Source: Calditerrivibrio nitroreducens DSM 19672 (lineage in GTDB: Bacteria; Chrysiogenota; Deferribacteres; Deferribacterales; Calditerrivibrionaceae). Taken from it: DNA of 64,000 bases. The position numbers and the translations under genes are program-made. The notes under the pieces are model-generated. The model was given only the letters and a program-made list of their open reading frames with translations. It made no database searches and was not told where the DNA came from. Location: positions 1,302,001-1,366,000 of the forward strand of contig NC_014758.1 of the NCBI RefSeq assembly GCF_000183405.1, in the 5' to 3' direction. Numbering within the stretch: the stretch's first letter is position 1; the number at the start of each line of letters is the position of its first letter. Below are positions 35,475 through 43,452 of the stretch, piece after piece.

Positions 35475-36882
35475 AATATCCAGAATCTTTTTTTCACTGT
35501 TAATAATATTACTATGCCACAATGCAGTTTATGCCTCCAAAAAGATCTTTGCAGATGTTATGGCAAAAGGAGTGGACAAAGAGAAGGTTTTCTTAGTTGA
35601 TAAAGGTATGAAAAAATCATTTTTAGTCGAAATTAGAGATGATTTACCCGTATTAATTAAAGAATTTGATGACGTCATCGTGGGGGAAGGTAACGGAGAT
35701 AAATTGAGGGAGGGTGATAAAAAAACACCCACTGGTGTTTATTATGTTATAGGTTTTATCCCACAATCCAAGCTGGATAAAATTTATGGGACAGGAGCGT
35801 TTCCACTGAATTACCCAAACTTCGTGGATAAGCTATACGGTAAAACAGGGCACGGTATATGGATTCACGGAAGAGATCCATTAGAAAAAAAACAAGTTTC
35901 GAAAGGTTGTGTAGTACTCAAAAATGAGGATATTAATTATCTCAAATCTATCAACTTCATCAATACACCAGTCGTAATTGCTGAGAAATTACACTTTACC
36001 GATGAATTAAACTACAATACGGAAAAATCTTTCTGGCTAAATTTTCTCAACGAATTCTATGAAAGCTGGAAAAATAATGATATTAATAGACTTAGTAAAT
36101 TGATACATGTAAGATTCAAAGATAGTAATCACAAAAGCTACTCAGAATATATCCAGAGAAAAAAGATGCTGATGGAAAAATATCCCCAGAAAACTATAAC
36201 TTTTGAAAATATAAAGATCTTCAAAGAGAACGAATCTGAAGTCGTATTTGATTTCGATCAATACTACTCTGCACCAAACATCACCACATACGGTACCAAA
36301 AGGCTTTATTTGATTAAAGAAGCAAACGATTTCAAGATAATTGCAGAAGAGTACATTCCAAAAGCTATCCCGGAAAGATTTAAGCATATGACAAAACTTG
36401 AAACAACAAAAGAAGCTAAACCAACCGATAACACCTCAAAGGATGAAAAACCTACTACACCTGTTGTCAAAACTGATAATGAACCTATAAAACAGGTAAA
36501 AAATCAAGCATCAGCTCCAAAAGAAAACAACATAAATATCGAAAAAACCATCAATGACTTTGTAGAAGAGTGGCGATTAAGTTGGGAATCAAAAGATATT
36601 AATAAGTACATAGACTTTTACAGCACAAATTTCAGATCTGGTAGTTTAGACTATGAAGGATGGAAAAACGATAAGGGTGGTAAGTTTGAAAGAATTAAAA
36701 ATATATCGGTGGAAGTATCAAATATAAAGATTAAACACTTAAAAAACGGCGATTTTGAGGTTACTTTCGTTCAGAAATATAAAACAGAAACTATGAATAA
36801 CAAAGGGGTTAAGACACTCACAATAAGAATAGAAAACGGTAAACCAAAGATTGTAGGAGAATCCTGGAGACCTCTTAGATGA
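35467..36882 (+). CDS. Csd6/Pgp2-like L,D-carboxypeptidase (YkuD fold) with two NTF2-like domains
   Basis: A 471-residue exported protein. A signal peptide (M-T-K-I-S-R-I-F-F to V-Y-A-S) precedes a YkuD catalytic domain (about 35-170) with H-G-I-W-I-H-G-R and the catalytic Cys148 in V-S-K-G-C-V-V. Two NTF2/SnoaL-like repeats follow: residues about 185-290 (W-L-N-F-L-N-E-F-Y) and 355-470 (F-V-E-E-W-R-L-S-W). A Lys/Thr/Pro-rich linker lies between. H. pylori Csd6 and C. jejuni Pgp2 have YkuD plus one NTF2-like domain and trim peptidoglycan tetrapeptides to tripeptides. A longer frame begins at 35395, but it lacks a signal peptide and lies inside the upstream gene. The stop overlaps the next gene by 4 bases. 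Confidence 0.85.
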   Translation: MTKISRIFFSLLIILLCHNAVYASKKIFADVMAKGVDKEKVFLVDKGMKKSFLVEIRDDLPVLIKEFDDVIVGEGNGDKLREGDKKTPTGVYYVIGFIPQSKLDKIYGTGAFPLNYPNFVDKLYGKTGHGIWIHGRDPLEKKQVSKGCVVLKNEDINYLKSINFINTPVVIAEKLHFTDELNYNTEKSFWLNFLNEFYESWKNNDINRLSKLIHVRFKDSNHKSYSEYIQRKKMLMEKYPQKTITFENIKIFKENESEVVFDFDQYYSAPNITTYGTKRLYLIKEANDFKIIAEEYIPKAIPERFKHMTKLETTKEAKPTDNTSKDEKPTTPVVKTDNEPIKQVKNQASAPKENNINIEKTINDFVEEWRLSWESKDINKYIDFYSTNFRSGSLDYEGWKNDKGGKFERIKNISVEVSNIKIKHLKNGDFEVTFVQKYKTETMNNKGVKTLTIRIENGKPKIVGESWRPLR

Positions 36883-38297
36883 TAATCAGGGTACTGATAT
36901 TTGCTCTTATCATACCCATAACACTATTTGCTGTAGATAGACCATCTTTAAAGCATGAGGTGTATCTTGAGGGTACTGATTACGAGCTTCATATCTTCAA
37001 AATTTATGGAAAAGAACCTGGTAAAAAAGGATTAATAGTAGGTGGTATACAGGGGGACGAACCTGGTGGGTATCTTTCTGCAGATCTCTACGTGGATGCC
37101 TGGCTGGATAAAGGGGATCTTATTATCATCCCAAGAGCAAATTTTAAATCGATAATTTTATTCAATCGTGGAATTGATGGTGATATGAACAGAAGATTTA
37201 TTGATAATAAAACGAAACATGAAATGGATCAGGTGGTGGATATCATTCAAAAACTGATGTCGGAGGTTGATTTTTTTCTACATCTTCACGACGGTTCAGG
37301 CTTTTACTCCCCCGTCTATGTTGATAAACTGAGAAACCCTTACCGATGGGGTCAGTCTGTAATTGTTGATGCGGAAAAGTATATCTGTAATAACAAGGAG
37401 ATAGAACTTGGTAAGATAGCAAAAGAGGTAATAAAAGAGACAAATAAAAAGATAAAAGAGAAAAAGTTCCATTTCGAATACCTAAATACTGACACAGATA
37501 ACCCTAAAACAAGATATAAGGATATGAAAAAAACAGCCACATATTATGCCTTAAAAAATTACTGTATCCCATCTTTTGGGCTTGAAACATCAAAAAATCT
37601 TCCGGATGATAAAACAAAAATTTTACATAAAACATATCTAATCAATGAATTTTTTAAAATTTTTGATATAAAACCCGAACTACCACCGATAAAATTACCA
37701 GTTCCAGAATTAAAATCGATTAAAGTTCTTATCGATAATAAACCCTTAGAAATAAAAAATGGAGACAGCTTTGCTGTAAAAAAAGGTGTAAAACTAAAAA
37801 TAGAAGAAATTAATTCAAATTATAAGAGGGGGTTGTCCTGCGATATATTGGGATTTAATGGATTAAATGATAGAGGGTTGGATTATGTGGTACAAAAGGA
37901 TACCGAAATAAAGTGTAGAAAAGACCACAAGATAATAGGTTTTATTAAGCTCTATGTTAAAGAAGATCCTGAGGATTTAAAAGAAAATGGATATTTTGAA
38001 ATCTCCGTAAATGGAACCATAATGAAGATATACAACAATCAAAAACTCAATGTAAAAATCAACGATAATATTGTATTATTAAACTTTAATGGAGATACAA
38101 ATATACCCGTGAATTTAAGAGGTTTCGTCCCTCCTAATATAAAATCAAACGATGGGGATGATAGGAATATTAAGATAATTGCAAACAACAAGTATTTTAT
38201 GAAAAAGTATGCATTAGAAAATGGTAATACATACGAGATAATAGCAGGTACTCTGGATAATATAAAAGGTAGAATTTTATTGTCAATTGACAAGTAA
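36879..38297 (+). CDS. Csd4/Pgp1-like D,L-carboxypeptidase (M99/M14-type) with Gln zinc ligand
   Basis: A 472-residue exported metallopeptidase with a signal peptide ending about L-F-A-V-D. The zinc site reads G-G-I-Q-G-D-E-P-G-G: Gln58 and Glu61 take the place of the usual His-x-x-Glu, and a His of L-H-L-H-D-G-S-G-F-Y (135/137) is the third ligand. G-D-M-N-R-R-F, N-P-Y-R-W-G-Q and the catalytic-Glu motif G-L-E-T-S-K-N-L-P also match Csd4 of H. pylori, where the atypical Gln ligand is established. Csd4/Pgp1 cuts tripeptides to dipeptides and is needed for helical shape. Following the Csd6-like gene with a 4-base overlap, it would act on the product of that enzyme. Confidence 0.88.
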   Translation: MIIRVLIFALIIPITLFAVDRPSLKHEVYLEGTDYELHIFKIYGKEPGKKGLIVGGIQGDEPGGYLSADLYVDAWLDKGDLIIIPRANFKSIILFNRGIDGDMNRRFIDNKTKHEMDQVVDIIQKLMSEVDFFLHLHDGSGFYSPVYVDKLRNPYRWGQSVIVDAEKYICNNKEIELGKIAKEVIKETNKKIKEKKFHFEYLNTDTDNPKTRYKDMKKTATYYALKNYCIPSFGLETSKNLPDDKTKILHKTYLINEFFKIFDIKPELPPIKLPVPELKSIKVLIDNKPLEIKNGDSFAVKKGVKLKIEEINSNYKRGLSCDILGFNGLNDRGLDYVVQKDTEIKCRKDHKIIGFIKLYVKEDPEDLKENGYFEISVNGTIMKIYNNQKLNVKINDNIVLLNFNGDTNIPVNLRGFVPPNIKSNDGDDRNIKIIANNKYFMKKYALENGNTYEIIAGTLDNIKGRILLSIDK

Positions 38298-38345
38298 TGA
38301 AAGATAATTTAATATGTTTTTTTAAACTATACATATGGAGGATAT

Positions 38346-39404
38346 ATGCTCAAAAAAATACTATTTTTAACAATTTTTCTATTTTCCTTTAACCTGCTTT
38401 ATGCCAAAGATTTAAATGTAGGCTTTGTATATGTTGGACCTGTAGGTGATGGTGGCTGGACATACGCTCACGATCTTGGTAGACAGCAGATGGCAAAGCT
38501 CCCATTTGTGAAAAAAACACAATATATTGAATCAGTGCCAGAGGGGGCAGATGCCACAAGAGTTATCACAAACCTTGCCCAGAAAGGGTATAACCTAATC
38601 TTTACAACAAGCTTTGGATATATGGATCCCACAATCAAGGTGGCAAAAAAGTTTAAAAATGTGGTATTTATGCATTGCTCAGGCTACAAAACCGCTGACA
38701 ATGTGGGTAACTATTTCGGAAGGATGTATCAGGCAAGATATCTATCCGGAATAATTGCAGGTGCAATGACAAAAAGTAACATAATAGGCTATGTGGCGGC
38801 ACATCCAATCCCAGAGGTTATAAGAGGGATAAACGCGTTTACTCTGGGGGTAAGAAGTGTAAACCCAAAAGCAGTTGTGAAAGTAGTATGGACAAATACA
38901 TGGTTTGACCCTGCCACTGAAAGAAACGCTGCAGATAGCTTACTTGATGTGGGAGCTGATCTTCTCACAATGCATCAGGATACACCGGCAACTCTTCAGG
39001 CAGCAGAAAAAAGAGGTAAATATGTTATAGGGTATAACTCTGATATGAGAAAGTATGCCCCAAATGGATTTCTCACTGCACCAGTGTGGAATTGGGGTGT
39101 GCTATACAAAGAGATTGCAACACAGGTTAGTAATGGAACATGGAAACCATCTTCAATTTGGTGGGGATTGGATAAAGGTATCATAGACCTCGCTCAATTA
39201 AGTCCAAAAATACCTTCAGAAATTGTAAAAAAAGTTGAATTGGAAAAAAGAGATATAATCTCCGGCAAAAATAAAATATTCGTTGGGCCTATAAAAGATA
39301 ACAGTGGTAAGGTTGTGGTACCAGCAGGAAAAGTAATGTCAGATCAGGAACTTTTGAGTATGAACTTTTTTGTTGAAGGCGTTCAGGGTACTATAAAGAA
39401 ATAA
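38346..39404 (+). CDS. BMP-family ABC transporter substrate-binding protein
   Basis: A 352-residue periplasmic protein of the BMP/PnrA type, with a signal peptide (M-L-K-K-I-L-F to L-L-Y-A-K) and no lipobox Cys, so soluble rather than lipid-anchored. Family features are V-G-P-V-G-D-G-G-W-T-Y (start of the mature protein), F-T-T-S-F-G and G-Y-N-S-D-M. PnrA-type proteins bind purine nucleosides or purines. It is preceded by G-G-A-G-G and followed by a hairpin, then the ATPase and permease genes and xpt, so purine or nucleoside uptake is the likely job. Confidence 0.92.
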   Translation: MLKKILFLTIFLFSFNLLYAKDLNVGFVYVGPVGDGGWTYAHDLGRQQMAKLPFVKKTQYIESVPEGADATRVITNLAQKGYNLIFTTSFGYMDPTIKVAKKFKNVVFMHCSGYKTADNVGNYFGRMYQARYLSGIIAGAMTKSNIIGYVAAHPIPEVIRGINAFTLGVRSVNPKAVVKVVWTNTWFDPATERNAADSLLDVGADLLTMHQDTPATLQAAEKRGKYVIGYNSDMRKYAPNGFLTAPVWNWGVLYKEIATQVSNGTWKPSSIWWGLDKGIIDLAQLSPKIPSEIVKKVELEKRDIISGKNKIFVGPIKDNSGKVVVPAGKVMSDQELLSMNFFVEGVQGTIKK

Positions 39405-39430
39405 AAGGTGGCGGTTTAAGCCACCACCTT
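39405..39430 (+). terminator. hairpin between binding-protein and ATPase genes
   Basis: AAGGTGG and CCACCTT (39405-39411 and 39424-39430) form a 7-bp stem with an inner GG/CC extension after one mismatch. No T run follows, so it is more likely a partial terminator or an mRNA-stabilising element that raises the amount of binding protein relative to the transporter. Confidence 0.5.
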
Positions 39431-39440
39431 CACTTTATAT

Positions 39441-40949
39441 ATGGAAAAAATTTTAGAACTAAAAGAGATATCCAAAAAATTTGGGGATTTTCAAGCAAAT
39501 AAGAAAATCTCATTTGATTTATATAGAGGTGAAATACTTACTATATTAGGCGAAAACGGTGCTGGAAAAAGTACCTTAATGAATATCATTACCGGTTTCT
39601 ACAGAAGCGATGATGGGGAAATCTATGTCAAAGGGGAAAAAGTAACCTTAAACAGCCCAAAGGATGCCATAAAACATGGCATTGGGATGGTACACCAACA
39701 TTTCATGCTTGTGAAGAATTTAACCGTATTTGAAAATCTATTGGTATCACTTAAGGAAAAGCGTTTTATAATAAATAAAAGTAGATACGCCAATATATTT
39801 TTAAATATATTTAAAAAATTTAATCTTAATATCGATCTCGATCTCCCACTGTGGAAGCTCCCTATAGGTGAACAACAGTGGATAGAGATCATAAAACTAC
39901 TTATAAACGATTGTCAGATTCTGATACTGGATGAACCCACCACACTTCTTACACCGCAGGAAACGGAATTTCTATTTAAGTTTCTCTTTGAGCTAAAAAA
40001 AGAAGGGAAATCCATTATCTTTATATCCCATAAAATAAAAGAGGTGATGGAGGTTTCGGATAGAATCGTAATACTAAAAAAAGGTGAGGTTGTAAATATA
40101 TTAAACAAAGAAGAATTTAATGAAAATAAGATATCCCATCTAATGGTGGGTACTGTTTTAAAAGATAAATATGAAAAAGATGTTAAACCATCGGATGATG
40201 TTTTACTCGAGATATCAAATCTCTATGCAAAAAATGATAAAGGCCTTGCAGATCTACAAGATTTTAACTTAGTGGTAAGAAAATCTGAAATTTTAGGAAT
40301 AGCAGGGATATCCGGAAATGGACAAAAAGCTCTTGCAGAAGTTTTAACAGGCTTAAAAGATCCTTACAAAGGTAAAATCGCCCTAAATGGCAGAGATATT
40401 ACATATGGCACAGCAAGACAAAAGTATATCCATGGTATTGCTCATATACCCGAAGATAGAAAAGCAATGGGAATAGCACCTGATCTGACTGTTGAAGAGA
40501 ATCTAATACTAAAAAATTTCAAAGATAAAGAGTTGGGTGGGATTTTATTAAACAGAAAAAATATAAATAGATACGCAAATGATCTTGTGGAAAAATTTAA
40601 TATTCAATATGGAGTTAAAAATGCTCCAGTGAGGCTCCTTTCTGGTGGCAATATTCAGAAGGTCATTATTGCAAGAGAGCTGAGTGAAAATCCAACAATT
40701 TTAGTTGCCCTTTACCCCACAAGAGGTTTGGATATTGGATCCCAGGAGTTTATACATCAAACCATAATAGAGCATCAAAAAAAGGGGATGAGTACCATAT
40801 ACATTTCGGAGGATCTGGATGAGCTATTAAAGATATCAGACAGGATAGCGGTGATATTTAGAGGGAAAAATATGGGATATTTTGAACCTGATAAAGTAGA
40901 TAAAAAAACAATTGGGAAAATGATGGGAGGGATAGTAAAAGATGATTAA
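39441..40949 (+). CDS. nucleoside/simple-sugar-type ABC transporter ATPase (two nucleotide-binding domains)
   Basis: A 502-residue protein with two fused ATPase domains. The first has Walker A G-E-N-G-A-G-K-S-T, signature L-P-I-G-E-Q-Q-W (typical GEQQ) and Walker B L-I-L-D-E-P-T. The second has a degenerate Walker A (I-S-G-N-G-Q-K-A-L), signature L-S-G-G-N-I-Q-K and V-A-L-Y-P-T-R-G-L-D in place of Walker B (no acidic residue after the hydrophobic strand). One functional site is usual in this family. It drives import with the two following permeases. Confidence 0.94.
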   Translation: MEKILELKEISKKFGDFQANKKISFDLYRGEILTILGENGAGKSTLMNIITGFYRSDDGEIYVKGEKVTLNSPKDAIKHGIGMVHQHFMLVKNLTVFENLLVSLKEKRFIINKSRYANIFLNIFKKFNLNIDLDLPLWKLPIGEQQWIEIIKLLINDCQILILDEPTTLLTPQETEFLFKFLFELKKEGKSIIFISHKIKEVMEVSDRIVILKKGEVVNILNKEEFNENKISHLMVGTVLKDKYEKDVKPSDDVLLEISNLYAKNDKGLADLQDFNLVVRKSEILGIAGISGNGQKALAEVLTGLKDPYKGKIALNGRDITYGTARQKYIHGIAHIPEDRKAMGIAPDLTVEENLILKNFKDKELGGILLNRKNINRYANDLVEKFNIQYGVKNAPVRLLSGGNIQKVIIARELSENPTILVALYPTRGLDIGSQEFIHQTIIEHQKKGMSTIYISEDLDELLKISDRIAVIFRGKNMGYFEPDKVDKKTIGKMMGGIVKDD

Positions 40950-42006
40950 AATAGAAAAAAGAATATCCAACTCCCAATATTTAAAAAGCCTGGCAAAATT
41001 TTCCTCTTTTGTCATCGGGATACTACTAAGTTTATTTTTTCTAAAATTTCTTGGTATAGAAATGATAGATTTAATAAAAAATATCTATTTTGATGCTTTT
41101 GGCTCCATATATTCCTTTACTGAGTTGCTCCTTAAAATGGTGCCTCTTTTAATATGTAGTATAGGAGTCTCTTTTGCTTTTAAGATGAAGTTATGGAACA
41201 TCGGTTCTGAAGGTCAGCTTTATATAGGCGCCCTCGCATCATCTCTTACAGCAATCTATATCCCGTTAAACTCACATTATTTTATGATTTTTATGATGTT
41301 TTTGGCTGCTTTCATAGCAGGAGGCTTATGGAGTGGCATTGCAGGATTTTTAAAAGTAAAGCTTAATGTAAATGAAATAATTGTAACATTGTTGATGAAT
41401 TATATAGCTATTCTTATAGTGGACTATCTTGTATATGGCCCATTGAAAGATCCAGAAGGATTCAATTTCCCCTATTCCAAAAAATTTACAGATATTGCAA
41501 AACTCACCACATTTGGCGATACCAGACTACACACAGGAATAGTTTTGGCAATATTTCTTCTTATTTTATACTATATCTTGATGGAAAAATCTGTCTGGGG
41601 TTATGAGGTAAGGGTGATAGGTAGCAATCCCAATGCTGCAAAGTATGCTGGTATAAATATCAATAAAAATATCTTAATAATTATGGTTTTAAGTGGTGGA
41701 ATAAGTGCTCTGGCGGGATTTACAGAGGTTTCAGGCGTCCTTCACAGACTTCAGCATTCCATATCACCAGGCTACGGATATACCGCCATAATTATAGCGT
41801 GGCTTTCCAATCAAAGCAGTATCGGAATCCTTTTTTCGTCATTATTTATGGCGTTAATATTCATAGCAGGTGATACATTACAACTAAACTACCAGATACC
41901 AATATCTATGGTTAATGCTTTTCAGGGGATATTACTCTTTGCTCTACTCACGGGAGATTTTTTTATAAATCATAAGATAACAATAAAGCGGAGAAAAAAT
42001 GCTTGA
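40942..42006 (+). CDS. nucleoside-type ABC transporter permease 1
   Basis: A 354-residue inner-membrane permease of the BPD_transp_2 type with 8-10 hydrophobic helices. It has M-K-L-W-N-I-G-S-E-G-Q and V-N-E-I-I-V-T-L-L-M-N-Y, segments typical of YufP/NupP-like permeases, and the cytoplasmic loop G-S-N-P-N-A-A-K-Y-A-G-I (ATPase contact). It overlaps the ATPase gene by 8 bases and the second permease gene by 8 bases. Confidence 0.92.
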   Translation: MIKIEKRISNSQYLKSLAKFSSFVIGILLSLFFLKFLGIEMIDLIKNIYFDAFGSIYSFTELLLKMVPLLICSIGVSFAFKMKLWNIGSEGQLYIGALASSLTAIYIPLNSHYFMIFMMFLAAFIAGGLWSGIAGFLKVKLNVNEIIVTLLMNYIAILIVDYLVYGPLKDPEGFNFPYSKKFTDIAKLTTFGDTRLHTGIVLAIFLLILYYILMEKSVWGYEVRVIGSNPNAAKYAGININKNILIIMVLSGGISALAGFTEVSGVLHRLQHSISPGYGYTAIIIAWLSNQSSIGILFSSLFMALIFIAGDTLQLNYQIPISMVNAFQGILLFALLTGDFFINHKITIKRRKNA

Positions 42007-42910
42007 TATAATAATCGATACTACCATTAGAGCGGGTACACCAATTCTCTATGCCACAATAGGTGCCATAATAATGGAAAAAAGTGGTATCATAAACCTT
42101 GGTATTGAGGGGTTGATGCTCATAGGAGCACTATCAGGTTTCTATTTTACATTTATCACCAACAGCTTATTCATAGGATTCATAGCGGCAGTAATCCTAT
42201 CCTCCCTTGCAGGAGCTATACATGGTATTTTAACCACATATTTAAAAGCCAATCAGATAGTCAGTGGTCTTGCCCTAACGATGTTTGGTACAGGTATTAC
42301 GGCTTTGCTTGGTAAGTCTATGGTGGGGGAAAATATAAGGGGTCTGGAAAGAATCAACATATTTAAAGATATTCCATTATTAAGTCCAATATTAAATCAG
42401 GATATTATGGTCTATTTAAGCATTTTATTACTTTTGTTGATACATTTTTTTCTATACAGAACAACGATAGGTTTAAATTTAAGAACTGTGGGAGAAAATC
42501 CCTATACAGCTGATAATGCAGGTATAAATGTACATCTATATAGACTTTCCGCAGTTGTGGTGGGCTCTGGTATAGTTGGCCTGGGTGGTGCATATTTGTC
42601 GTTAGTTTATACCCCTTTATGGATCGAAAATATGTCCGCCGGAAGAGGTTGGATTGCAGTGGCCCTCGTTATCTTTTCAAACTGGGATGTACGTAAAGCC
42701 ATAATAGGTTCTTATCTCTTTGGTGGTATAGCAGCTAATCAACTCAGGCTTCAAGCAATGGGTACAAATATACCGGTTCAGATCCTTCAATCTTTACCGT
42801 ATATCTTTACCATACTTGTATTGATCATTTCATCACTAAAAAATGACAGCTCAAAACAAAACCAACCGGAATCTCTTGGTAATCCTTATGATAGAGAAGA
42901 TAGAGTATGA
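41999..42910 (+). CDS. nucleoside-type ABC transporter permease 2
   Basis: A 303-residue permease, partner of the preceding one, with about 8-9 hydrophobic helices. I-N-L-G-I-E-G-L-M-L and G-E-N-P-Y-T-A-D-N-A-G-I (ATPase coupling loop) match the YufQ/NupQ-like half. G-L-G-G-A-Y-L-S-L is near the centre. The 3' end overlaps xpt by 4 bases, so the order is binding protein, ATPase, two permeases, salvage enzyme. Confidence 0.92.
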   Translation: MLDIIIDTTIRAGTPILYATIGAIIMEKSGIINLGIEGLMLIGALSGFYFTFITNSLFIGFIAAVILSSLAGAIHGILTTYLKANQIVSGLALTMFGTGITALLGKSMVGENIRGLERINIFKDIPLLSPILNQDIMVYLSILLLLLIHFFLYRTTIGLNLRTVGENPYTADNAGINVHLYRLSAVVVGSGIVGLGGAYLSLVYTPLWIENMSAGRGWIAVALVIFSNWDVRKAIIGSYLFGGIAANQLRLQAMGTNIPVQILQSLPYIFTILVLIISSLKNDSSKQNQPESLGNPYDREDRV

Positions 42911-43452
42911 TACAAAAAGCTAAATCACTCTTAATAAATTTTATTAAAGAAAAAGGGGCTATTGATGGTGATATCATAAATGTAGAGCAGTTTTTAAACC
43001 ATCAGGTTGAACCTTTATTATTATCAGCAATTACAGACGCTTTCGAAGAGATTTTAAAAGAGACAGATTTTACTAAAATAATCACCGTAGAGTCCAGTGG
43101 CATACCACTTGCCACAGCACTTTCCTTAAGATTAAATAAACCTTTCCTGTTTCTTAAAAAGAAAAAACCGATTACCATGAAGGAATACTTTGAGGTGGAA
43201 TCATATTCTTTCACCAAACAGGCTTCCACCAAACTTTACCTTTCCAGGCATTGTATTCAAAAGGGTGAAAATGTTGTTATCATTGATGATTTTTATGGAA
43301 ATGGGGATACCCACAAAGCAATTAAATCCCTTGCTGAAGTTGCCGGTTTTAACATTTTAAAGTATCTTGTTGTTTTTAATAAATCTGACAACGATGAGAT
43401 CTTTTCAATACTAAACAAAGATCTTTTAAGAGATATTAGAAATGAAAGATAA
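42907..43452 (+). CDS. xpt: xanthine phosphoribosyltransferase
   Basis: A 181-residue enzyme converting xanthine and PRPP to XMP. It matches Xpt well: F-L-N-H-Q-V-E-P near the start, V-E-S-S-G-I-P, S-Y-S-F-T-K-Q and the PRPP loop V-I-I-D-D-F-Y-G-N-G-D-T. The protein is about 10 residues shorter at the C-terminus than the B. subtilis type. It overlaps the permease gene by 4 bases, which ties purine import to salvage. Confidence 0.9.
   Translation: MIQKAKSLLINFIKEKGAIDGDIINVEQFLNHQVEPLLLSAITDAFEEILKETDFTKIITVESSGIPLATALSLRLNKPFLFLKKKKPITMKEYFEVESYSFTKQASTKLYLSRHCIQKGENVVIIDDFYGNGDTHKAIKSLAEVAGFNILKYLVVFNKSDNDEIFSILNKDLLRDIRNER

Noticed and set aside
38298-38345. Purine riboswitch before the BMP-type transporter
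   Set aside because: The gap is only 48 bases and lacks the conserved loops; an aptamer would not fit.
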